DNA of 64,000 bases. Origin: JAFGRU01 sp016934985 (GTDB lineage Bacteria; Desulfobacterota; Desulfuromonadia; Desulfuromonadales; JAAYDE01). The DNA lies in contig CAXXJQ010000006.1 in NCBI GenBank assembly GCA_963665045.2, forward strand, positions 754,910 to 818,909, given 5' to 3'. The stretch's first letter is position 1. Each line of letters begins with the position of its first letter. This document shows positions 26,276 through 33,954 of the stretch, one piece after another. A program made the position numbers and the translations under genes. The notes beneath the pieces are model-generated. The model worked only from the letters and a program-made list of their open reading frames with translations, ran no database searches and was not told the DNA's origin.

Positions 26276-28672
26276 TTAAATGTCCAGATTGGAAACGTTG
26301 AGAGCGTTGTTCTCGATAAACTCCCGGCGCGGATCGACCTGATCCCCCATCAGAACTGTAAAAATCTTGTCCGCTTCAATGGCATCTTCAAGCTCAACCC
26401 GAAGGAGAACCCGCTTTTCAGGATCCATGGTCGTATCATACAGCTGATCGGGGTTCATTTCACCCAACCCTTTGTAACGCTGAATATATTGTCCTTTTTT
26501 CGCCCGTTTCAGGAAAAAGTCGAAATAATCCTGACGATTTTCGACTTCGGCCTCTTCCTTCCCCTCCGAAGAAAAAAAGGCTTTCTCATTCAGGCAGATA
26601 TCTTCAATGGAACGAAAAGCTTGAAGCAAAAGCCGGTATTCATGGGAGGAGAGAAGATCAAGGACCCTCTGATCGATACGGGAGCGGACATTTCCAAGCT
26701 GAAAGTTTATCCGCGGCGGATCATAAAGAACCTTGAATTCGGCTTTCGGTTCCGCTTTCTTCAACTCCCCGGCCAGAGGGGTTAAATCGAGGAGGTCGGA
26801 AAAACCGTTCTGAATGTGATTCTCGACAAAAATAGATAAAATGTGGGAAGGAACCCCTTTCCGGACCAGTTTTTCAAACTGACGGTTATATTCGATGATA
26901 TTCCGCAGGCCCGGAATAATTTGTCTTCCACGCAGGACTTTTGCGGTTTTCTCCATTTGAACGGTAAGTCCATCCACCCCTTCTTCAAGCAGATAATCGA
27001 GGAGGTTCTCCTCATCTTTCAGGTAAATCTCTTTTTTCCCTTTTTTTGCCTTGTACAAAGGGGGTTGAGCGATGTACAGATGCCCTCTTTGGATCAACTC
27101 CGGCATTTGCCGGAAAAAGAAGGTAAGAAGCAGAGTGCGGATATGCGAACCGTCAACATCGGCATCGGTCATGATAATGACGCGGTGGTACCTGAGCTTG
27201 CTGATATCAAACTCATCCTTACCTATGCCGGTTCCCATGGCAGTGATCAGAGTTCGGATCTCATTGGAGGTGAGCATCTTGTCGAAACGAGCCTTTTCGA
27301 CATTAATAATTTTTCCTCTTAGAGGGAGAATCGCCTGATAACGGCGGTCCCGGCCCTGTTTAGCACTTCCGCCGGCGCTGTCGCCCTCGACCAGGTAAAT
27401 TTCGCAAAGAGTCGGGTCCTTTTCCTGGCAATCGGCCAGTTTGCCCGGCAGGGCAAGGGATTCAAGCGCGCCCTTGCGGCGCGTCAGGTCTCTTGCCTTG
27501 CGCGCCGCCTCCCTGGCACGCGCTGCCTCAATCCCCTTTTCCAGAATCTTTCTGGCAACAGGGGGATTCTCTTCTAAAAAACTGGCCAATTTGTCGTTGA
27601 CCATGGTTTCCACAAAACCTTTAATTTCCGAATTGCCCAATTTAGATTTGGTCTGCCCCTCAAACTGAGGATCCGGAACCTTGACGGAAATTACCGCAGT
27701 GATCCCCTCGCGAAGGTCGTCCCCGGATACGCTCGTCTTGATGTTTTTCAGAAGGTTGTTGGCGCTGGCATAATTGTTCATGGTCCGGGTTAAAGCAGCT
27801 TTGAAGCCGACCAGATGGGTCCCTCCCTCCTGCGTATTGATATTATTGGCAAAAGAAAAAATTTTTTCATCGTAGCCGTCGTTATATTGAATCGCTACCT
27901 CTATATCAACACCCTCGCGAATACCCTGAAAAAATATAGGCTTGGGATGAAGAGGCGTTTTCGCCCGGTTGAGATATTCAACAAAAGAGGAAATCCCCCC
28001 CTCGTAATGAAAATCGTGGCTCTTTTCCGTGCGTTCGTCGCCGATGTGAATCGACACCCCGGCATTAAGAAAGGCCAGTTCCCGCAACCGCTGAGCAAGG
28101 GTTTCGAAGGAAAAATCGGTGGTCTCGAAAATCTCAGGATCGGGCCAGAACGTGATACTGGTACCAGTTTTACCGGTTTCCCCCTCTTCCCGAATGGGCG
28201 AAAGAGGAATTCCCCGTTCATAACTCTGGCGGTAGACACGTTTGGCGCGGCGGATCTCAAGATCCAGGTGTTGGGACAGAGCATTGACCACAGAAACCCC
28301 GACACCATGGAGGCCACCGGAAACCTTGTAACTGTCGCTGTCGAACTTGCCCCCGGCATGAAGAACGGTCATGACGACCTCGGCTGCCGATTTTTTCTGA
28401 GTGGCGTGCATCTCCACCGGTATGCCGCGGCCGTTATCCTCGACGGTAACCGAGCCGTCAAGATGAATGATAACAGTAACCGTATTACAATATCCGGCCA
28501 GGGCCTCGTCAATGGCATTATCGACCAATTCGTAAACCAGGTGGTGGAGGCCGGGGGTCCCTGTTGAACCGATATACATGGCTGGCCTTTTTCGAACGGC
28601 AGACAGACCTTCAAGCACTTTAATACTTTCAGCACCGTAATTTTTTTCCACAGAAGGTTCCTTTGTTGTCAT
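26276..28672 (-). CDS. gyrB: DNA gyrase subunit B
   Basis: GyrB is the ATPase subunit of gyrase. The 798-residue protein shows the GHKL ATP site (ELVDNAIDEALAGY, VEDNGRGIPVEMH, SGGLHGVGVSVVNALS), the TOPRIM domain (EGDSAGGSAKQGRD, DADVDGSHIRTLLLTFF) and the C-terminal YKGLGEMNPDQLYDTTM. Length and order are normal. It starts four bases after the recF stop with GAGAGG upstream, so recF-gyrB-gyrA are probably one transcript. Confidence 0.97.
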   Translation of the reverse strand: MTTKEPSVEKNYGAESIKVLEGLSAVRKRPAMYIGSTGTPGLHHLVYELVDNAIDEALAGYCNTVTVIIHLDGSVTVEDNGRGIPVEMHATQKKSAAEVVMTVLHAGGKFDSDSYKVSGGLHGVGVSVVNALSQHLDLEIRRAKRVYRQSYERGIPLSPIREEGETGKTGTSITFWPDPEIFETTDFSFETLAQRLRELAFLNAGVSIHIGDERTEKSHDFHYEGGISSFVEYLNRAKTPLHPKPIFFQGIREGVDIEVAIQYNDGYDEKIFSFANNINTQEGGTHLVGFKAALTRTMNNYASANNLLKNIKTSVSGDDLREGITAVISVKVPDPQFEGQTKSKLGNSEIKGFVETMVNDKLASFLEENPPVARKILEKGIEAARAREAARKARDLTRRKGALESLALPGKLADCQEKDPTLCEIYLVEGDSAGGSAKQGRDRRYQAILPLRGKIINVEKARFDKMLTSNEIRTLITAMGTGIGKDEFDISKLRYHRVIIMTDADVDGSHIRTLLLTFFFRQMPELIQRGHLYIAQPPLYKAKKGKKEIYLKDEENLLDYLLEEGVDGLTVQMEKTAKVLRGRQIIPGLRNIIEYNRQFEKLVRKGVPSHILSIFVENHIQNGFSDLLDLTPLAGELKKAEPKAEFKVLYDPPRINFQLGNVRSRIDQRVLDLLSSHEYRLLLQAFRSIEDICLNEKAFFSSEGKEEAEVENRQDYFDFFLKRAKKGQYIQRYKGLGEMNPDQLYDTTMDPEKRVLLRVELEDAIEADKIFTVLMGDQVDPRREFIENNALNVSNLDI

Positions 28673-28676
28673 TAAA

Positions 28677-29780
28677 TCATAACCTCTCGTATTTCACTTC
28701 TTCGAGGGTGCCAGCGCAAACCTGAAAGGAACGGCTGGGCGAGACCCCACATCTGGCAAGCTGCTGCTTGTCCGTGGTAGTCATAAAAACCTGTCCTTCA
28801 CGGCTGGACAAAAATCTGAAAAAATTGAGCTGACGGAAAGAGTCGAGCTCGCTTGCCATATCGTCAAGAAGAAGGACCGGCGTTTTTCCGGTCTTTGCTT
28901 CAATGGCCTGAATCTGAGTTATTTTAAAGGCCATCAGAAACGAGCGTTTCTGCCCTTGGGAACCGAAAATCCGCAAGGGCCGGCCATCGACCAGAAAAAG
29001 CGGATCGTCCCAATGGGGCCCGACCAGAGTATAGCCTAAATCGCGTTCCTTTTCCCGCGTCTTTTTTAAATCCTCTCGTAGATCTTTTCCCAACTCTTCG
29101 TCACCTTTTTCAGAACCGGGATATAAAATATCCACATTTTCAGCAGTTCCGGCAATCTCCCGGTAATTTTTTTTCAGTTCGGGGGTAAATTCCCGAAGAT
29201 AAGTTATACGATCCTTTCTCAGACGGACGCCATTTTCCAGGAAACCTTCCGTCCAAACCTCCAATTCATCCCGAAAGCGTTTTTCTTTTAGCAAGCGATT
29301 ACGATTTTTCAAATAGTTGTCATATTTCTTCACCCGCTCGAGAAAATCGGGATCTGCCAGAAAAACAGCACGGTCAAGAAGTGACCGGCGTCCAGCCGGC
29401 CCACCTTTGACCAGGTTTAACTCTTCAGGGGAAAACAGCACGGTCTTGAATAAACCGAAATAATCCCGTCCTGACTTGACCGGCTTGCCGTTGAGGCGAA
29501 CCGATTTGCCCGTTTTTTCAACCCCGACCTCGACCTTCTTGCAACAGGGTTGAAACATGATATCGCCGCTTATATGGCAGCAACTCTCACCCCAGCGGAT
29601 GATATCCCTATTTTTCGAGTTGCGAAAACTTTTCAGATTGGCAAGGAAAAAGACAGCTTCGAGAAAATTGGTCTTTCCTTGAGCATTGTCCCCCCAAAGA
29701 AGCGTCAAACCCTTTTCCATTTGCAAGTCGACCTTCTCGAAATTCCGAAAATTACGGAAAAATAGCTTTTGGAGGTGCAT
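28677..29780 (-). CDS. recF: DNA replication and repair protein RecF
   Basis: RecF is an SMC-like ATPase that directs RecOR/RecA to gaps at stalled forks. The 367-residue protein has Walker A WGDNAQGKTNFLEAVFFLA, the ABC-type signature near FGSQGQKRSFLMAFK and Walker B with the D-loop VLLLDDMASELD. It lies between dnaN and gyrB in the classical order. The 40-base gap to dnaN contains no obvious promoter. Confidence 0.95.
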   Translation of the reverse strand: MHLQKLFFRNFRNFEKVDLQMEKGLTLLWGDNAQGKTNFLEAVFFLANLKSFRNSKNRDIIRWGESCCHISGDIMFQPCCKKVEVGVEKTGKSVRLNGKPVKSGRDYFGLFKTVLFSPEELNLVKGGPAGRRSLLDRAVFLADPDFLERVKKYDNYLKNRNRLLKEKRFRDELEVWTEGFLENGVRLRKDRITYLREFTPELKKNYREIAGTAENVDILYPGSEKGDEELGKDLREDLKKTREKERDLGYTLVGPHWDDPLFLVDGRPLRIFGSQGQKRSFLMAFKITQIQAIEAKTGKTPVLLLDDMASELDSFRQLNFFRFLSSREGQVFMTTTDKQQLARCGVSPSRSFQVCAGTLEEVKYERL

Positions 29781-29820
29781 GCAACGTGGCGCCTTTACCT
29801 TGAGAGGGTCTTTCAGCGGC

Positions 29821-30939
29821 CTACAGCCTCATGGGCATGACCACCGCTAGACAGTCCTGGTTTTCAAAAGGGGTTATGAGTCCCGGTGAAAGATTATCCT
29901 TCATTTGAAAACGAATTTTTTCACACTCCTGAGAATTCAAAATATCAAGGAGGTAGCGGGCGTTAAAACCGATGGACGTTTCTTCTCCTTCATACTCCAG
30001 GTCCATGGTTTCCCGAGCTTCACCAAATTCGGGGTTGGATGATACCACCTCCATACTTCCAGGAAAGAAAGAAATTTTTACGCCTCGAGATTTTTCACTG
30101 GCCAAGGTGGAAACCCGGCGTACCAGCCTCAAAAAATCTTCCCTGGGGACGATGGCAGAAGGCTCCGAAACAGCGGGGATGACTTTTTGATATTCAGGAA
30201 ATTCCCCGTCAACCAGCCGGATAATCAGGGTGGCTTCATTGGCCATAAGCGCAGCATTGTTGTCGGAAAAGCCCAAAATAAGATCTGTTTCTGCTTCTTC
30301 GATAATCTTACGAAGTTCCATTACTCCTTTGCGAGGGAAAATCACCCCTTTTTTAAGCTGTTCAATATCTGGAATGTCCGCGAGCGACTTGGCTAAAGCC
30401 AGACGATGACCGTCGGTAGCCACCAAACATAAACAAGTCCTCTCCTCCTCTTTTAATGAATGGAAAAAGATGCCGTTAAGGTTGTATTTACTATCGTCAC
30501 TGGACATGGAAAAAGATGTATGTTCAAGCATTCTTTTCAAATTTGGACCATCGATAGGGAAAGAAGAATCTCTTTCCACCTCGGGAAATTTCGGGAACTG
30601 CTCAGGTGAAAGACCGGCCAATTTAAAAACTGCTTTTTCACATTGGATTTCCATGCGAAAATTTTCCAACACCTTGAAACAGATATCCTTTTCCGGAAGT
30701 TCTCTCACTATCTCATAAAGTTTTTTGGCTGACAGAGCAATTTTCCCCGGAGTTTTTACCGAAGCCGGATAATTGGCTTTCATGCCAACTTCCAGATCAG
30801 TGGCGGTCAAAAATATTTTCTCTTCCTCCCCTTCAATCAAAACATTTGAAAGAATCGGAATCGTAGTCCGTTTTTCCACAATACTCTGGATGCGGGACAA
30901 TCCTTTTAAAAGAACTTCTTTCTTGATGGAAAATTCCAT
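29821..30939 (-). CDS. dnaN: DNA polymerase III subunit beta (sliding clamp)
   Basis: The 372-residue clamp subunit has three repeats of the clamp fold and ends with the typical PMRL. The N-terminus MEFSIKKEVLLKGLSRIQSIVEKR and the segment FNARYLLDIL are characteristic. The ATG at 30939 is preceded by AGGAGGGG; the frame is open another eight codons, which are probably not used. It dimerises around DNA and tethers polymerase. The long AT-rich gap between it and dnaA means that it may have its own promoter. Confidence 0.97.
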   Translation of the reverse strand: MEFSIKKEVLLKGLSRIQSIVEKRTTIPILSNVLIEGEEEKIFLTATDLEVGMKANYPASVKTPGKIALSAKKLYEIVRELPEKDICFKVLENFRMEIQCEKAVFKLAGLSPEQFPKFPEVERDSSFPIDGPNLKRMLEHTSFSMSSDDSKYNLNGIFFHSLKEEERTCLCLVATDGHRLALAKSLADIPDIEQLKKGVIFPRKGVMELRKIIEEAETDLILGFSDNNAALMANEATLIIRLVDGEFPEYQKVIPAVSEPSAIVPREDFLRLVRRVSTLASEKSRGVKISFFPGSMEVVSSNPEFGEARETMDLEYEGEETSIGFNARYLLDILNSQECEKIRFQMKDNLSPGLITPFENQDCLAVVMPMRL

Positions 30940-31439
30940 GACCCCTCCTGTACCTGTACACAAGATACTGTTTCTATTTTATATATCATTTAAAGATAGT
31001 AGTAGTAGTAACAGGTTGCTGTTGAATTGTTGAAAAAGAAAAAAAAGTTCTATTAATTAAATGATTATAGATCAATATTGGCCCCTGTTTCCTTGTTGAT
31101 AAACATTTTTAAAACTGTGGAAGAATTGGATAAATAAATTTTTTAATGACTTATCCGCATTTCGTTTACATGTTCTTCAACAGGTTATAAACCTCATTTA
31201 AGAGATTAGGCGCAAACAGCAGTCCTTATCTGGGCCGCCCATAAAACCTGAATAATTTCAAAAATAATAAAAAAGTCAAATATGTAAAATAGTTTGATTT
31301 TATCAAAGTCGAAGAGAATTTTTCTTTGCCAGAAAAAAAAACTTGTTGCAGGCAGATTCAGCTTCGGTAAAACCCAACCCTAACGAAAAATCTTTGGTTA
31401 TTTTAGCAAAACTTTGGGATTAAAAAAAAGACGGTTTTA
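30940..31439. other. AT-rich dnaA-dnaN gap, candidate origin unwinding region
   Basis: The 500-base gap has no gene and is visibly AT-rich. It contains (TAG)4TAA at 30997-31011, which resembles a DnaA-trio. Several one-mismatch DnaA boxes follow to its right: TGTTGATAA (31094-31102), TGTGGAAGA (31116-31124) and TTATCCGCA (31151-31159). The first two are in the orientation that would let DnaA filaments load toward the TAG repeat. Together these suggest part of oriC, by comparison with Bacillus and Helicobacter where elements lie on both sides of dnaA. Confidence 0.5.
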
Positions 31440-32825
31440 TTAAAGAGTCATGGATTTTTTAATATTTTCCAGGGTTGAACGAAGTCGAAAGTCGTCTTCC
31501 AGGGCTTTTTCAATCTTTTTTATGGCGTGAATTATAGTTGAGTGGTCCTTACCGCCGAATTTTTCACCAATTTCGGGGTAGGAACAGGAAGTCATCTGGC
31601 GGGCGAGATACATGGCAATTTGGCGAGGAATTACCAGAGCTTTAAGGCGTTTAGATGATTTAAGCTCCGTTAGTTTGATATTAAAATGGGAAGCAACCAC
31701 CTTTTGGATTTGTTCAACGGAAATTTCGCGGTTCTTTTCAACAAGAATATCCTTAAGGATTTCCTTGGCCATGGAAAGAGAAACCGAAGTTGCCGTTAGT
31801 TTTGCGTAAGCACCGATTCGGTTGAGAAGACCTTCCAATTCACGGACATTGCTGGTAATGGAATTGGCAATAAAAAAAGCCACATCTTCAGGAAGTTTGA
31901 TGCCGATCTGTTCGGCCTTCAGATTGAGGATGGCCTGTTTCGTTTCCACATCCGGGGCCTGGATATCAGCGATTAATCCCCACTCAAAGCGGGAACGGAG
32001 ACGTTCTTCCAAGCCGGGAATATCTTTTGGAAATTTGTCCGATGTAACGACAATTTGTTTTTGTGACTCGTAGAGTGCATTGAAAGTATGGAAAAACTCC
32101 TCCTGGGTTCTTTCTTTGCCGGCAATAAATTGGACATCGTCAATTAAAAGGACGTCAACCGATCTGAATTTTTTGCGGAAATCGTCCATTTTTGCGTAGC
32201 GCAGGGAATTGATCAGTTCATTCATGAATTTTTCCGAGGTATAGTAACTTACCTGCATATGAGGTTTGTTCTTGGAAACAAAATTTCCTATGGCACTGAT
32301 CAGATGAGTTTTCCCTAGGCCGACACCGCCGTAAATAAAGAGTGGGTTGTAGGTGGTTGCCGGGTTGTTGGCTACAGCCATGGCAGCGGCATAGGCAAAC
32401 TGGTTGGATGATCCGGCAACAAATTCTTGAAAGCTGTATTTCGGATTAAGATTAAAATTACTGGTATTGTTTTTTTCCGTTTCAATGTTAACTTGGGAGG
32501 AGAGGTTGGCATCGTCTCTCAAGAATGAATTATCCTCCGACACCCTGGTTTTTTCCATATCCGGTTCAGGGCCTTCTGCATCTTGGGAGACTCCGACTTT
32601 AAGCTTAATTTTTATTGGGACTGCCAAAAGTTCGGAAAGAGTGTTTTCCAGAAGATCGAAGTAATTTTCCTGGATCCATTCGAGAACAAAACGGTTGGGA
32701 ACTTCCAATGTTATTTTATCAGGGGTTAAATCTATTGGACGGATTGATTTAATCCAGGTGGAAAAAAACGGAGACTCAATAACCTGCTCAAGTTGAGCAA
32801 TGGCTTGCTTCCAAATTTGATTCAT
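31440..32825 (-). CDS. dnaA: Chromosomal replication initiator protein DnaA
   Basis: The 461-residue AAA+ initiator has domain I (1-80), a variable linker (about 90-125), the ATPase domain with YGGVGLGKTHLISAIG and LLIDDVQFIAGKERTQEE, and the C-terminal helix-turn-helix with the signature GGKDHSTIIHAIKKIE that binds TTATNCACA boxes. Such boxes lie directly upstream of the gene, consistent with origin activity and autoregulation. No clear Shine-Dalgarno sequence precedes the ATG. dnaA is the first gene of the left-going arm. Confidence 0.98.
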   Translation of the reverse strand: MNQIWKQAIAQLEQVIESPFFSTWIKSIRPIDLTPDKITLEVPNRFVLEWIQENYFDLLENTLSELLAVPIKIKLKVGVSQDAEGPEPDMEKTRVSEDNSFLRDDANLSSQVNIETEKNNTSNFNLNPKYSFQEFVAGSSNQFAYAAAMAVANNPATTYNPLFIYGGVGLGKTHLISAIGNFVSKNKPHMQVSYYTSEKFMNELINSLRYAKMDDFRKKFRSVDVLLIDDVQFIAGKERTQEEFFHTFNALYESQKQIVVTSDKFPKDIPGLEERLRSRFEWGLIADIQAPDVETKQAILNLKAEQIGIKLPEDVAFFIANSITSNVRELEGLLNRIGAYAKLTATSVSLSMAKEILKDILVEKNREISVEQIQKVVASHFNIKLTELKSSKRLKALVIPRQIAMYLARQMTSCSYPEIGEKFGGKDHSTIIHAIKKIEKALEDDFRLRSTLENIKKSMTL

Positions 32826-33160
32826 AGAAAAAGTGTAATTCTAACTTGACGGGAAACAATGAAGAAAGACGATTTTATCCACAAAACTATCCACAGCTGT
32901 GGATAAAATACTTTCTTTGACATTGTAGTTGGATTGGCTACTATCTGACGCACTTCGTGGTGGATAAGAAGCTATCAAAGCTTTCATTTCTTTGCAAGAT
33001 TTTTTTCCTTGAATGCTGGTTCGAAATTCACAGGGCAATGGGGGGAAATTTTTTTCATTCTTGACAAGGAAAGAAAAATATGGTTGATAATGCGTTTTCT
33101 AGAAATTCCTTTAAAAAGAGAGCAATTTAGCCTTATTTTTGATTGTGGAGTAGACCTGTT
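32826..33160. other. dnaA-rpmH divergent gap, candidate oriC
   Basis: This 335-base gap separates the two divergent gene arms. Perfect DnaA boxes lie at 32875-32883 (plus) and 32898-32906 (minus). A one-mismatch box at 32887-32895 forms with the latter an 18-base palindrome (32888-32905). Further near matches are GGTGGATAA (32959-32967) and GGTTGATAA (33082-33090), both on the minus strand. The position between co-oriented arms, next to dnaA, makes this the best origin candidate in the window. Confidence 0.7.
32917..32945 (+). promoter_or_regulatory. Possible rightward promoter in the dnaA-rpmH gap
   Basis: TTGACA (32917-32922) is followed after 16 bases by TACTAT. A second TTGACA at 33061-33066 has GATAAT 19 bases on. 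Either could drive rpmH; spacing or -10 quality is imperfect in both. Confidence 0.35.
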
Positions 33161-33310
33161 ATGAAAAGAACTTACCAACCCAGCAGAATAAAAAGAAAAA
33201 GAACCCATGGGTTTAGGAAAAGAATGCTTACCTTCAACGGCCGGAACGTGCTTAAAAGGAGACGTCAGAGGGGGAGAAAAAGCCTTGTAGTTAGCATTCC
33301 TAAAAAGTAA
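33161..33310 (+). CDS. rpmH: 50S ribosomal protein L34
   Basis: The 49-residue basic protein begins MKRTYQPSRIKRKRTHGFRK, the L34 signature, and ends SIPKK, slightly longer than the usual 44-47 residues. It is a structural protein of the large subunit. The gene leads the rpmH-rnpA-yidD-yidC unit that diverges from dnaA, as in most bacteria. It is short enough to be missed by length-limited gene finding. Confidence 0.96.
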   Translation: MKRTYQPSRIKRKRTHGFRKRMLTFNGRNVLKRRRQRGRKSLVVSIPKK

Positions 33311-33338
33311 ATTATTTTTTCAGGAAAAAGGTCGGCAT

Positions 33339-33719
33339 ATCTCACAGAAAAAAACTTTTCCGGTCCAATATCGGGTCAGGCACAGTTGGGAATATCGGAA
33401 AATTCAGCAAACTGGCCGTAAAATAAGACTTAAAAACTTTACCGTTCTCTACCAAACCCGGGTGGAAGGGCCCGTTCGCCTGGGTTTGATCGTCAGTCGG
33501 AAGGTCGGCGGAGCTGTTCAGCGTAACCGAGTAAAACGTTTGATTCGAGAGTTTTTTAGACTTAACCTTGAGCGGTTACCGGAGAAGCGGGATTTTGTCG
33601 TCATCGCTAAAAAAGGAACCCATCAATTAAGCTATTTCTCTGTCGCGGGCGAATTGGCCAGCCTTTTCAGTATTAGAAACACGCATCCTGAAGGCGGAAA
33701 ATGTTTGCAAAACAAATAA
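33339..33719 (+). CDS. rnpA: Ribonuclease P protein component, non-canonical start
   Basis: RnpA is the basic protein cofactor of RNase P, which matures tRNA 5' ends. The core signature RNRVKRLIREFFR and RLGLIVSRKVGGAV are present. Homology extends well upstream through TFPVQYRVRHSWEYRKIQQ, matching the normal N-terminal FP..HRL...F..V region. In this frame there is no ATG, GTG or TTG between the upstream stop (33288-33290) and the GTG at 33462, which would remove about 41 conserved residues. The best candidate is an ATC at 33339 with AAAAAGG 7 bases before it, giving 126 residues. The gene overlaps yidD by 19 bases. Confidence 0.75.
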   Translation: MSQKKTFPVQYRVRHSWEYRKIQQTGRKIRLKNFTVLYQTRVEGPVRLGLIVSRKVGGAVQRNRVKRLIREFFRLNLERLPEKRDFVVIAKKGTHQLSYFSVAGELASLFSIRNTHPEGGKCLQNK

Positions 33720-33913
33720 TACGCCTCGTGATTTTTTATCAGAAGTATATTTCTCCCTTCAAGGCTCCTACCTGTCGTTTTTATCCTTCTTGTTCTCAGT
33801 ATGCCTGTGATGCTGTTAAAAAGTATGGGGCTTTAAAAGGTCTCTGGTTAGCGACCAAGAGGCTTTGTCGTTGTCATCCCTTTCATCCCGGAGGGTATGA
33901 TCCTGTTAACTGA
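33701..33913 (+). CDS. yidD: Membrane protein insertion efficiency factor YidD
   Basis: The 70-residue protein has the YidD signature: an amphipathic N-terminal helix (IIRLVIFYQKYISPF) and the cysteine-rich CRFYPSCSQYACDAVKKYG, followed by RLCRCHPFHPGGYDP. It sits on the inner face of the membrane and helps YidC-dependent insertion. It overlaps the end of rnpA and precedes yidC, the conserved order. Confidence 0.95.
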   Translation: MFAKQIIRLVIFYQKYISPFKAPTCRFYPSCSQYACDAVKKYGALKGLWLATKRLCRCHPFHPGGYDPVN

Positions 33914-33954
33914 TTTAAGGGGAACTCGCTCCTTTCGGACCGGAGTTGCAATTT

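Noticed and set aside
30870..30890. TTTTTCCACA resembling another DnaA box
   Set aside because: It lies within the dnaN coding sequence as an isolated single box.
33018..33030. GGTTCGAAATTC resembling a tRNA T-loop
   Set aside because: No anticodon arm, D-arm or acceptor stem can be formed around it.
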